From Methanobacteriota archaeon (lineage in GTDB: Archaea; Thermoplasmatota; Thermoplasmata; Methanomassiliicoccales; Methanomassiliicoccaceae), in the NCBI GenBank assembly GCA_012518185.1, contig JAAYTA010000014.1, positions 1 through 40,046 of the forward strand: a DNA stretch of 40,046 nucleotides. Direction: 5' to 3'. Position numbers and translations under genes: made by a program. This document shows, piece by piece, positions 9,121 to 17,362 of the stretch (positions are counted from its first letter, which is position 1; each line of letters starts with the position of its first letter). The notes beneath the pieces are model-generated. The model saw nothing but the letters and a program-made list of their open reading frames with translations, searched no databases and was not told where the DNA came from.

Positions 9121-9935
9121 AATAATGGACGAGGAGGATCATCAGGCGAAGTAATATTAGGTCTGCCTAGTAACTTAACTCTTGACTTTAGAAGCATTTC
9201 TCCCCAAAGCGAAGCAGCGTAAACAGGTACTTTATTTCCCACTTGATATAGCGCTCTATCTCTGGCAACCGCTCTCACATGCATAGATGCACAAGCAGTG
9301 ATAATATCACAGACATCAAATAATGCATTAGCATCTTCTGCCGACATCCCACTAGTATGCACTGCAAAGATAGCTACTCTCTGTCCGAATTGACGGCGTA
9401 ATTCGATAGCATCCTCAGCCTTCGCAATGGTTACTGCTATGCGTCTGTAACCTAATGTAAAAGCAAGCTCAGCTCCTCTTACTTGATCTATATCTGCTGT
9501 GGTAGGATCAAACACATGATCTTTACCTACTGTTTCAATGATCTCTTCAATTGGTGATGTTTCTACTATTCCAGAGACACGTCCCCCAATTCCCTGCGCT
9601 AGTTCAGGGTCTGATACTACGACAGTCCCAGTACCTTCACATACCATGACAGCGGCGTCAACCATTTTCTCAGCAATTGCCATTCCGATGAGTTCGGAGA
9701 TACCATATGAAAGGAAGTCTCTCATACGCATCTGCCGATCGGGAGTACACATACCAAAGTCTTGGATGCGGAATTCTATATTCTTTCGAATTATTTCTTG
9801 ATTTATTTCGGTTATGCCTCTAACTTTCAAAAATAACGGACAAACTCTAATCCGAGGCTCTCCAACTTCCACTACCTTTCCATTCTCAACGACAATTCTT
9901 GCACATCCAAGTGCTTCGATCACGTGCCTGCTCAT
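9117..9935 (-). CDS. Methanogenesis marker protein 8 (DUF2099)
   Basis: A 272-residue protein matching the DUF2099 family over its length, with the recognisable segments RVCPLFLK, DFGMCTPDRQMR, VCEGTGTVV and CASMHVRAVARDRA. The family was described as restricted to methanogens, and its biochemical role is not known. The gene is monocistronic as far as I can see, with a minus-strand AT-rich promoter region just beyond 9935, and converges with the PIN gene through a shared CTAG. It is the only marker in this window pointing to methanogenesis, so lineage inference from it should be modest. Confidence 0.85.
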   Translation of the reverse strand: MSRHVIEALGCARIVVENGKVVEVGEPRIRVCPLFLKVRGITEINQEIIRKNIEFRIQDFGMCTPDRQMRMRDFLSYGISELIGMAIAEKMVDAAVMVCEGTGTVVVSDPELAQGIGGRVSGIVETSPIEEIIETVGKDHVFDPTTADIDQVRGAELAFTLGYRRIAVTIAKAEDAIELRRQFGQRVAIFAVHTSGMSAEDANALFDVCDIITACASMHVRAVARDRALYQVGNKVPVYAASLWGEMLLKSRVKLLGRPNITSPDDPPRPLF

Positions 9936-9974
9936 GATGCTCTACTAGACATATCATTCTTATAAATCAATTCT

Positions 9975-10005
9975 TTCTCAAATTGTCGAAGTGTAGAATT
10001 GAGAA
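9975..10005. repeat. Inverted repeat upstream of riboflavin kinase (candidate operator)
   Basis: TTCTCA (9975-9980) pairs with TGAGAA (10000-10005) and inner ATT pairs with AAT, with one unpaired A and a 12-nt spacer. A related half-site, GAGAATTGA, recurs at about 10041-10049. The element lies 50-80 nt upstream of the probable riboflavin kinase TATA box. Because that kinase carries its own DNA-binding domain, autoregulation is plausible, but I cannot match the site to a known motif. Confidence 0.4.
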
Positions 10006-10053
10006 ATGCAACATTCTCATGAAAAGATTAAATAGCGTGTCGAGAATTGAAGC

Positions 10054-10063
10054 ATAATAAAAT
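10054..10063 (+). promoter_or_regulatory. Putative TATA box of riboflavin kinase gene
   Basis: ATAATAAAAT lies about 30 nt before ATG 10091, the distance expected for a leaderless or near-leaderless transcript. The GGAGG next to the ATG is too close to act as a normal Shine-Dalgarno site, which fits leaderless initiation. Confidence 0.45.
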
Positions 10064-10090
10064 TAGTAGCTACAAGAAAATCATGGAGGG

Positions 10091-10762
10091 ATGGATATTA
10101 ACGAAAAGTTCTCAACTGCCCTAAAGCAAATTGCCCTGTTGGGAGGTATAAATGATTACATAGCCATCTCCTCTCGGGAATTGGGAGAGAAGCTCAGCTT
10201 AAGCCAGCAATCCGCATCAAAAAGGATATTAGAGTTATTAGAAGAAGGCTATATTTTAAGAGACCTAGGGGCTAGGAAGCAACGCATCAAGATTACTAAG
10301 AAGGGTCTAGATGCACTCCGCGCCGAATATTATGAATATCAAAGAATATTTGAAATGAAAGATCACCTTACAATAAAAGGAATAGTATCGGCAGGAATGG
10401 GAGAAGGACAATATTACGTTAACCAACCTGAATATCAGGAACAATTTAAGGAAAAACTAGGCTTCGCTCCTTTTGAGGGAACGCTCAATTTGAAAATAGT
10501 ATCATCCGATTTACCCAAGATGGAGATGTTGCGCAGAATTGATGGAATAGCTATAGATGGATTCCATCGCAATGGCCGTACTTTTGGAGAGGTAAGGGCA
10601 TATCCTGCATCTATGCATAATATAGATTGTGCGGTCATCCTACCTTCTCGATCCCATTACTCTGAAGTTATGGAGATTTTATGTAAATATAGTCTCCGAA
10701 GGACTCTTGGATTAAATGATGGCGATATGGTAGAGGTCCGCATTGACACTGAAGAGGATTAG
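10091..10762 (+). CDS. ribK: CTP-dependent riboflavin kinase with N-terminal HTH (RbkR type)
   Basis: Makes FMN from riboflavin using CTP, the archaeal route. Residues 1-90 form a winged helix (ELGEKLSLSQQSASKRILEL), and residues 95-223 the kinase domain, with GIVSAGMGEGQYY, GFAPFEGTLNL, IDGFHRNGRTFGEV and the C-terminal LGLNDGDMVEV. Proteins with this fusion (RbkR) are known to act both as kinase and as regulator of riboflavin genes, so self-control through the inverted repeat at 9975-10005 is a reasonable inference. No other riboflavin gene is in the window. It shares a TTAG overlap with the convergent purQ. Confidence 0.93.
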   Translation: MDINEKFSTALKQIALLGGINDYIAISSRELGEKLSLSQQSASKRILELLEEGYILRDLGARKQRIKITKKGLDALRAEYYEYQRIFEMKDHLTIKGIVSAGMGEGQYYVNQPEYQEQFKEKLGFAPFEGTLNLKIVSSDLPKMEMLRRIDGIAIDGFHRNGRTFGEVRAYPASMHNIDCAVILPSRSHYSEVMEILCKYSLRRTLGLNDGDMVEVRIDTEED

Positions 10763-11592
10763 TAATGCTTAACTATGTGTTCTAGGGCCGAAGTGAAAAT
10801 CACTCGCCCATCTCCAGGAGCATTAAAGTCCTGATCTCTTGTCCAGTCAGGATGCTGGTATCTAAAAATCACTCTCTCAGGATGAGGCATAAGGCCCAAT
10901 ACATTACCTTCTGAATTACATATGCCCGCGATATTATCAATAGAGCCATTAGGGTTCCAGGGATAGCCAGCATAGTTTCCATCAGGATCTACATATCGAA
11001 ATACGATTTGATCATTTTCCTCCAGCAGCCTTAACATCTCTTCCTCCTCCTCAATGTGAAATTTCAAATTTCCTTCCGCATGTGCGCATGGAAATAATAC
11101 CATTTCTCCTCTTGGCAATTGAGATGTAAACAAACATTTGCCGTGATTTTCATGTTTCAGATATGTAGGGCGACATTCAAATCGAGCTGACTCATTAGTA
11201 TGTAATGCTGCCTGAGGCTTATCGATCATAGCATCATCAGGTGAGGGGAGGACTCCAAGTTCCAGTAATACTTGGAATCCATTACCTATACCCAATACAG
11301 GCTTTCCGGATGCTATGAAATTTTGGATTTCGGGGCCCAGCTTATTCCTTATACGGGCAGCAAATATGGCTCCTGCTCTAACGTAGTCTCCAGCAGAAGA
11401 TCCTCCAGGAAATACAATCATATGATAATCATCGAGATCTCTGCCCATAGAGGGGGAACAATTACCGATGAGCTGTTTCAAATGTACCATTTCTGGATTG
11501 GTATCTAATGCTCTGAATGTATCGAAGATTTCCTGCTCACAATTAGTGCCTTCGATACGTATTATGCCTATTCTGACATCAGTGGAGTTCAT
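10759..11592 (-). CDS. purQ: PurQ: glutaminase subunit of FGAM synthase, catalytic Cys replaced by Gly
   Basis: Class I glutamine amidotransferase subunit that normally feeds ammonia to PurL in step 4 of purine synthesis. Recognisable are IRIEGTNCEQE, FPGGSSAGDYVRAGAI, CAHAEGN and the His/Glu of MPHPERV. The nucleophile elbow, normally G(V/I)CNGFQ, reads GIGNGFQ: residue 103 is Gly, encoded GGT at 11286-11284 where TGT would be expected. The glutaminase should therefore be inactive unless the base is an error. ATG 11592 is chosen: it overlaps the purL stop as ATGA and has GGAGGT seven bases upstream. An upstream ATG at 11607 is less likely. Length is 277 aa, longer than bacterial PurQ. Confidence 0.92.
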   Translation of the reverse strand: MNSTDVRIGIIRIEGTNCEQEIFDTFRALDTNPEMVHLKQLIGNCSPSMGRDLDDYHMIVFPGGSSAGDYVRAGAIFAARIRNKLGPEIQNFIASGKPVLGIGNGFQVLLELGVLPSPDDAMIDKPQAALHTNESARFECRPTYLKHENHGKCLFTSQLPRGEMVLFPCAHAEGNLKFHIEEEEEMLRLLEENDQIVFRYVDPDGNYAGYPWNPNGSIDNIAGICNSEGNVLGLMPHPERVIFRYQHPDWTRDQDFNAPGDGRVIFTSALEHIVKHY

Positions 11593-13916
11593 TTCATCAA
11601 CCTCCACATCGTGTCATTCCATGCTCGTCGCATGGCTGGAACTTTAACGCTAATCTTCTCCGTCCCATCATGAATCACCATACGCTTATCTTGATCTACC
11701 ATTCCCAAATATATGGCATCTGGGGCGAGGTTTTCGAACTCTGAACGTCGGGCAGCATCCACCTCGACTACAAAGCGTGAATTAGATTCAGAAAATAATT
11801 TAGTTTTAAAATTGAATTCTCCCATATCTGAGAGGTCAAGCCTTAATCCAAGATCGCCTCCCAGGCACATCTCTGCCAGAGTTATTGCTAAGCCTCCATC
11901 AGAGCAGTCATGGCAACTTTTTAGCAAGTCTGCCTGTCCAGCCTTTAACACAACATCAACGTTCTGCGATAGAGCGACTGGATCAACCTCGGGCACTCTC
12001 CCACCCTTACCTCCATAGCGCCTATAAAGTAGAGATGCTCCCATCTCCTCTTTGGTTTCTCCTATTATGTAGATAGGATTCTGAGCGCGCTTTAGATCAG
12101 TAGTCACACATTTTCTGACATCTTCTACTATACCTACGCCTAAGCAGGTAGGAGTGGGAAGTATGGCTCCCTGAGCAGTTTCATTATAGAATGATACGTT
12201 GCCAGATGGAACTGCAAGATTCATTGCCCTAGCCATCTCACCAATGCCCCTTACAGCCTCACTAAATTCATACAATCTCTCAGGTTTCTCAGGGTTTCCA
12301 AAGTTCATACAATCTGTAAGTGCATGAGCTCTACCGCCAACAGAAGCTATATTTCGACATACTTCATCAACAGCGCTCCGGCCACCATTGTAGGGATCCA
12401 ATGAAGTGAACCAGGGATTCACGCCAACGGCGATCGCTAATCCTCGATTGGAGTCTGTAAGCGGCTTTATAACCACTCCATCTCCTGGACCATGCAGTCC
12501 TACCCTACCTTGTCGGGGACCTACTATAGTAGACGCACGAACTTCACGATCATATTGAAGCATCACCCAATCTTTTGATGCAATATTGGGATCAGCTAAT
12601 GTGGATAATATAACTGCATTAAGATCATCAGGCAGTGTAGGAGAGATAAACTTCTCCATCGCTGAAGGAGATGGAGGCGCACACGGTCGGCAATATTCTG
12701 GACCTGTAGTCAAAAAGTCGAGATCCAATTCATATATGATCTCTTCCTGATAGGTGATATACACTTTCTGCTCCTTAATCACTCTACCAATAACGGTAGC
12801 GGGGATATCCCAGAGGTCAAAGATCTCCATGACTTCATCTATATTTTCCTCAGGAGTAGCGAGCATCATTCGCTCTTGGGATTCAGATACCCATATCTCC
12901 CAAGGAGCAAGTCCCTTTTCTTTTAGAAGCACATGATCGAGCTCTACCTCTGCCCCACATCCTCCTGCTAGTGATATTTCTCCAACCACGCAAGAAAGGC
13001 CTCCGCCGCCCAAATCCTTAATTCCTGACACTAGTCCCCTTTCATTAATCTCAAGACAAGCATGGATGAGTGGTTCCTTCATAATCGGATTTCCAAGCTG
13101 CACTGATCCATGGGAATCCTCTTCTGGTGATCCATCTAGCTCTGCAGATGCTAATGTAACTCCATGTATGCCATCCCTGCCAGTGTATCCTCCTGCAAGA
13201 ATCAATACATCTCCGACTCCTCTGACGGCATTTTTCAGTAGTTTATCGCGGCGCAAAAATCCTATGCATCCAACGTTAACAAGGCAATTAGAAGTATACG
13301 ATGGATCAAAGAATACACCACCTGCAACTGTAGGTACTCCTATTCGATTTCCATAATCACGAATGCCTGATACGACTCCCTGGATGAGATATTTAGGGGA
13401 TTTTGTACCAGGGGGAATTTCTTTGGTACTCGGAGGGCCGAAAAATAATGGATCTACCAATGCTATGGGCTGTGCTCCCATAGCTAATACGTCGCGGATA
13501 ATCCCACCGATGCCCGTGGCAGCGCCTCCATATGGCTCAATGGATGAGGGATGATTATGACTCTCTAAACGTAATGCATACGCATACTCTTCATCAAAAA
13601 TCATCACTCCCGCATCTCCCTTGGCTAATACATCAGGATGTTGGATAGAAAATATGTGTTCTCGTAAGAATACTTTAGATGATTTGTAACAACAATGTTC
13701 AGACCATGCTTGGGCGATAGACTGCAGCTCTATATCGGTTGGCAATCTATCCCTTGCTTTGAAATAATCCCTTACTTCATATAATTCGTTAAGGCTAAGA
13801 TTCAGGCCCATAGATGCTGAGATATTCAAGAGGTCGTGATCCGAAGCAGAAAAGATATCTACTTCACACAATGGATATGGTACTCCTCTCTTCTTGATAA
13901 GGTCATTCATGTCCAT
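11589..13916 (-). CDS. purL: FGAM synthase large subunit PurL
   Basis: ATP-dependent synthetase subunit that converts FGAR to FGAM. The N-terminus contains QAWSEHCCYKSSK, the ATP/substrate region ESHNHPSSIEPYGGAATGIGG and KDLGGGGLSCVVGE; the second half repeats the AIR-synthase fold (GVNPWFTSLDPYNGG, DCMNFGNPEKPE, SCHDCSDGGLAI). About 775 aa, slightly longer than small bacterial PurL and far from the large fused type, in line with separate PurS and PurQ. The start is within the purS stop (TGATG, ATG 13916); a GTG at 13919 and an ATG at 13910 are alternatives. The complex partner PurQ follows directly. Confidence 0.96.
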   Translation of the reverse strand: MDMNDLIKKRGVPYPLCEVDIFSASDHDLLNISASMGLNLSLNELYEVRDYFKARDRLPTDIELQSIAQAWSEHCCYKSSKVFLREHIFSIQHPDVLAKGDAGVMIFDEEYAYALRLESHNHPSSIEPYGGAATGIGGIIRDVLAMGAQPIALVDPLFFGPPSTKEIPPGTKSPKYLIQGVVSGIRDYGNRIGVPTVAGGVFFDPSYTSNCLVNVGCIGFLRRDKLLKNAVRGVGDVLILAGGYTGRDGIHGVTLASAELDGSPEEDSHGSVQLGNPIMKEPLIHACLEINERGLVSGIKDLGGGGLSCVVGEISLAGGCGAEVELDHVLLKEKGLAPWEIWVSESQERMMLATPEENIDEVMEIFDLWDIPATVIGRVIKEQKVYITYQEEIIYELDLDFLTTGPEYCRPCAPPSPSAMEKFISPTLPDDLNAVILSTLADPNIASKDWVMLQYDREVRASTIVGPRQGRVGLHGPGDGVVIKPLTDSNRGLAIAVGVNPWFTSLDPYNGGRSAVDEVCRNIASVGGRAHALTDCMNFGNPEKPERLYEFSEAVRGIGEMARAMNLAVPSGNVSFYNETAQGAILPTPTCLGVGIVEDVRKCVTTDLKRAQNPIYIIGETKEEMGASLLYRRYGGKGGRVPEVDPVALSQNVDVVLKAGQADLLKSCHDCSDGGLAITLAEMCLGGDLGLRLDLSDMGEFNFKTKLFSESNSRFVVEVDAARRSEFENLAPDAIYLGMVDQDKRMVIHDGTEKISVKVPAMRRAWNDTMWRLMK

Positions 13917-14155
13917 CACTTCAGATCGATTCGGAAGGTTTGGATAACTGGATTAGCTAATAGTCGACGGCACATCTCTTCGGCAGCCTCTTTGGCCTGC
14001 TCAGGCTCCGCATCTATCTCTATTTCGAACAGCTTGACTGTCTTAACACTCTTAATTCCTTCAAATCCCAACAGATCTAATGTCTTGTGAGTATTCTCTC
14101 CCTCGGGATCAGCCACACCGTGCTTGAGTTTGATACGGATATCTACCTTGACCAT
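13916..14155 (-). CDS. purS: PurS subunit of FGAM synthase
   Basis: Small (79 aa) dimeric subunit that links PurL and PurQ. The sequence begins VKVDIRIKLKHGVADPEG and contains LGFEGIKSVKTVKLFEIE and EMCRRLLANPVI, a typical PurS pattern. ATG 14155 is chosen over a GTG at 14164 because the sequence AGTGGTCATC just before it can serve as SD and the protein start then matches the family. It is first in the purSLQ operon. A TATA-like TTAATATTTA on the minus strand near 14222 is the probable promoter. Confidence 0.93.
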   Translation of the reverse strand: MVKVDIRIKLKHGVADPEGENTHKTLDLLGFEGIKSVKTVKLFEIEIDAEPEQAKEAAEEMCRRLLANPVIQTFRIDLK

Positions 14156-14311
14156 GATGACCACTTCTGAATTGAGCTCGATTACTTAATTGTTTATCCA
14201 GGAGACGAATATCTTAGTAAATATTAACTTCTAATCTTCAACTCGTCCCTAACTCTTAAGGAAGTATAGCAATTAACGATGTAGATTATATGCATAGTTC
14301 AACCTGTCTCA

Positions 14312-15082
14312 TCATTTAGTACTTCGCCTACCAAATACTAAATATCCAGTATGGCCAAGAGTATCATAGGATGGCCTCACTCCTCCTGGATGCACTTCAA
14401 TAAATCGCTGAATATTCTCTAATGCCCTAGTTTCTTTGTATCCCCGCTCGCGAAGCCCCTTCATTAGATCGATGACTTGATTAGCATTTGGAACGTATCC
14501 AGCGAAACGGCCTCCAGGACGTAAGAATCTAGTTACATTGTCGAGTGCATTCCATGGATCAGGCATATCTAACGCTACAGCATCTACCATTTCATCCAAA
14601 TCATAATCCTTGATATCTCCAAATTGTAGCTCCCACATAGCTTCCAATCCTGACCGCTCGACATTCCTACGAGCTTTTTTAGCAAATTCCTCTCTAAGTT
14701 CAATAGTGAAAACCTTCCCTGAGGGAGCAATGGAGTGTAGGAGAGCAATTGTCAAGGCTCCAGATCCTACTCCAGCTTCTAGAACCCTGTCACCAGCTTT
14801 AAGATCCAAGTGGAGTAGAATGGTGGCAGCGTCTTTAGCAGTGATTATCTGGGGACCTCGTTCTACTGAATCTATTTGCTCTATAAGGCCCCCCCTGAAT
14901 ATAAAAAATTCACGTCCTGCTATATCAAGGGAAGAACCATCTTCTTGTCCGATTAGCCGAGCACCATCTATAATCCCGAGCCCTTTCACCCTTATCATGT
15001 CGTTTTGGATATTGAACCAATATCGCCTTCCTCGGTCGTCCAATATGTAAACAGAATCTCCAACGCCAAGCATGATGCTCAT
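14312..15082 (-). CDS. trmI: tRNA (adenine-N1)-methyltransferase TrmI
   Basis: SAM-dependent enzyme making m1A in the T-loop of tRNA (positions 57/58 in archaea). A small N-terminal beta domain (LGVGDSVYILDDRGRRYWF) precedes the Rossmann domain with SAM motif LEAGVGSGALT, then ALDMPDPW and a GYVPNANQV strand; RGPQIITAKDAA is also typical. The frame is open to a TTG at 15142 and an ATG at 15136, but alignment with archaeal TrmI, which begins with the GDxV...DxRG strand, favours ATG 15082 or 15073, and the TATA box near 15150 is too close for the upstream starts. The start is therefore uncertain. Confidence 0.9.
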   Translation of the reverse strand: MSIMLGVGDSVYILDDRGRRYWFNIQNDMIRVKGLGIIDGARLIGQEDGSSLDIAGREFFIFRGGLIEQIDSVERGPQIITAKDAATILLHLDLKAGDRVLEAGVGSGALTIALLHSIAPSGKVFTIELREEFAKKARRNVERSGLEAMWELQFGDIKDYDLDEMVDAVALDMPDPWNALDNVTRFLRPGGRFAGYVPNANQVIDLMKGLRERGYKETRALENIQRFIEVHPGGVRPSYDTLGHTGYLVFGRRSTK

Positions 15083-15146
15083 ATGCTTAAAATCGTTGAA
15101 AAGGGTTTGTCTTGCTAGAGTCTGATAATTTATCATGAGCAAAAAG

Positions 15147-15156
15147 AATTTAATAT
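15147..15156. promoter_or_regulatory. Shared AT-rich TATA region between trmI and the small membrane gene
   Basis: ATTTAATATG lies about 28 nt before ATG 15180, fitting a leaderless plus-strand transcript. Read on the other strand it can serve trmI. A GGGCGCCC palindrome at 15169-15176 sits between this box and the ATG. The assignment is by eye. Confidence 0.4.
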
Positions 15157-15179
15157 GAACATGTCATTGGGCGCCCTTA

Positions 15180-15383
15180 ATGGCAGACAAACCTGTCAAT
15201 CTACCCATTAAGATATTGTCCATTCTATTAATCATAGGAGGTATCCTATTATACATCGGCTGGGGCGCCTATTACAATAGCTGGAACATGTTCGCTCCTG
15301 AATACATACCCATCTATGGATTAACAGTCATAATGATCCTTTTTGGCGTCTTAGGATTGGCACTTACTCGCCTTAAGGACTAA
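15180..15383 (+). CDS. Small two-TM membrane protein, unknown function
   Basis: A 67-residue protein with two hydrophobic helices (ILSILLIIGGILLYIGW and the IPIYGLTVIMILFGVLGLAL region) joined by a short aromatic-rich loop, and a short charged tail (TRLKD). I do not recognise a family. The TATA-like box 28 nt before its ATG and coding-like composition support it as real. The stop at 15381-15383 is followed 38 nt later by the RNase III-like gene; co-transcription is possible, but the latter has its own AT-rich box. Confidence 0.65.
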   Translation: MADKPVNLPIKILSILLIIGGILLYIGWGAYYNSWNMFAPEYIPIYGLTVIMILFGVLGLALTRLKD

Positions 15384-15421
15384 GACAAACCATTTATTTC
15401 CTAATTATATCATTATCTTGA

Positions 15422-15916
15422 ATGGTCGATTCTGCAATACTAACTAAAGCTAGTAGGCTGGAGGCTCGTATAAGCTACCGCTTCAATGATATACGACTCT
15501 TGAGAGATGCAATAGTTCTAAAGGGCTTTGAGAATGAGGTTGATAATGCATTTCGAAAAGGGATCCGGAAGTATGATATCAGCATCTTAGCAAATCTGGG
15601 AGATACAGTTATCGATCTTCTGGCCACTGAATACCTGATACTTAAACATGATATTGAGAATACGGGAGAGGTAACTGAAAGGCGGCAGCGCATGGTATGT
15701 CGTAATCGTCTAACACGTCTCGGACACAATTTCCAACTCGATAAATATCTGACTATGAGTGATGGAGAGCGTAGAGATATCTACAGGAGTGCTATGCTAG
15801 GAGAGGCTGTAGAGTCTCTAATTGGTGCTGTATATCTAGACGTCGCTGATAATGACTCAGGTCTGGATGATGCACGTAATGTACTAACTCAAATGGACTT
15901 CTTCTCAGAGGATTGA
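15422..15916 (+). CDS. RNase III-domain protein with altered active site
   Basis: A 164-residue single RNase III domain without a dsRNA-binding domain. SYRFNDIRLLRDAI, LANLGDTVIDLLATEYLI, RNRLTRLGHNFQLDKYL and GEAVESLIGAVYLD align along the whole family core. Of the E. coli metal-site residues, D45 and E117 correspond to D61 and E131, and D114 to E128, but E38 and E41 correspond to Ser and Ala. A LA-xLGD signature instead of ExLExLGD is also seen in bacterial Mini-III, so the enzyme may still be active on structured RNA. RNase III domains are uncommon in archaea. The gene ends five bases from convergent proS. Substrate unknown. Confidence 0.82.
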   Translation: MVDSAILTKASRLEARISYRFNDIRLLRDAIVLKGFENEVDNAFRKGIRKYDISILANLGDTVIDLLATEYLILKHDIENTGEVTERRQRMVCRNRLTRLGHNFQLDKYLTMSDGERRDIYRSAMLGEAVESLIGAVYLDVADNDSGLDDARNVLTQMDFFSED

Positions 15917-15921
15917 TGAAT

Positions 15922-17319
15922 CTACATCGCTCGAGCAGCATAAACTACTATATTCGTATCTTTACCACAAGCAAGGCACTTTCCGTCAAACTCTTCCTTA
16001 TCATAAGGCGAACCAAGGATCTTGATGTCGGCGGCTTCCTCTATCTCCTTCCCACACTCCTCCGTCCCACACCACCCAAATCTTAACCATTTTTCTGGTA
16101 TGTTATCTAGTGAATCGATAGTAGTTATCGATGAATCCATGCGCTCCCTAGCTTTATCTCGCATATCATCAGAGATTACAGCAAGTAATGTACTCACAGA
16201 CTCAGCCACATTCTTCCGGGAGAACGTTCCCTTCTCACTAATATCTCGACGAGCATACGATACTACTTCATTGGCGATATCTCTACCTCCCAATTCCAAT
16301 CGTAGTGGCACTCCTTTCAGCTCCCATTTATAGAATTTAGCGCCTGGGCGCTCATCGCTATCATCTACTTGTACTCGTATACCGGCGGCCTTCAGATCAT
16401 CGGCAAGGTGGCGAGCGCTCTCCAATATCTCCTCCAGATTGCCCTTTGCAATTATAGGAACAATAATCGCCTGGATTGGTGCAATATCTGGTGGAAGAAC
16501 TAATCCCTTATCGTCTCCATGCACTCCTACAACCGCTCCAATTAATCTTTCACTCATTCCAAAGGTTGTTTGATGAACATATTTCTGATTGCCTTCGACA
16601 TCCTCATACTTGATATCAAACGGTCTCGAAAAATTCTCCCTATAATGATGAATAGACCCTAATTGGAGGCTACGGCCTGATGGCATATATGTGTCAATTC
16701 CTACCGTATAATATGCTCCAGGGAACTTGTCCCATTCAGTACGACATAATAATAAGTAAGGTAAGGCCAAGCGCTTCATAATATTCTCTAGAATCACAAA
16801 ATCTTCTTCGATTTGTCCCTGCGCGTCGGATTCACTCTCATGGCAGGTATGAGATTCGAAGAAATGGATTTCCCTTACTCTTATGAATGACCTAGTCTGC
16901 TTAGTCTCATACCGGAAAGTATTGACCAACTGATATACTTTTAATGGAAGATCTCCGTGAGAGCGTATCCACAATGAAAACATGGGATACATAGCGGTCT
17001 CAGATGTAGGTCGCAGCAACAGGCGAATATCTAACTCATTCAATCCGGCGTGGGTAACCCAGTATACCTCAGCATCAAATCCCTTAATATGATCCTTTTC
17101 CTTCTTGAACTCGGTCTCTGGGATAAGGAGAGGAAAACACACTTCATCATGGCCAGTAGCGTCCAATTCTTCTCGTATAAATGTGTCAATATGGCGCATC
17201 ACTTTCCAGCCATATGCTGGCCAAACATTCATCCCTTTGACGGGATATCGTTTATCAGTAAGGCCCGCCTGCTCAACTATTTCATTATACCATTCGCTGA
17301 AATTCTCTTCCTTCTTCAT
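15922..17319 (-). CDS. proS: Prolyl-tRNA synthetase (archaeal/eukaryotic type)
   Basis: Class II synthetase charging tRNA-Pro. Visible are motif 1 (MRHIDTFIREEL), LLRPTSETAMYPMF, motif 2 (NTFRYETKQTRSFIRVREIHFFE), the HQTTFGMSERLIGAVVGVHGDDKGL motif 3 region in pieces, the anticodon-binding domain (VDDSDERPGAKFYKWELKGVP) and the C-terminal zinc-type domain (CGTEECGKEIEE and CLACGK). It lacks the bacterial editing insertion. Length is about 466 aa. GTG 17328, ATG 17325 and ATG 17319 are all in frame; 17319 is chosen because AGTGATG lies just before it. The C-terminus ends TAG, convergent with the RNase III-like gene. Confidence 0.96.
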   Translation of the reverse strand: MKKEENFSEWYNEIVEQAGLTDKRYPVKGMNVWPAYGWKVMRHIDTFIREELDATGHDEVCFPLLIPETEFKKEKDHIKGFDAEVYWVTHAGLNELDIRLLLRPTSETAMYPMFSLWIRSHGDLPLKVYQLVNTFRYETKQTRSFIRVREIHFFESHTCHESESDAQGQIEEDFVILENIMKRLALPYLLLCRTEWDKFPGAYYTVGIDTYMPSGRSLQLGSIHHYRENFSRPFDIKYEDVEGNQKYVHQTTFGMSERLIGAVVGVHGDDKGLVLPPDIAPIQAIIVPIIAKGNLEEILESARHLADDLKAAGIRVQVDDSDERPGAKFYKWELKGVPLRLELGGRDIANEVVSYARRDISEKGTFSRKNVAESVSTLLAVISDDMRDKARERMDSSITTIDSLDNIPEKWLRFGWCGTEECGKEIEEAADIKILGSPYDKEEFDGKCLACGKDTNIVVYAARAM

Positions 17320-17362
17320 ATGCATCACTAATAAGAATGAGCAGTCATAACTCCCTAACTAT

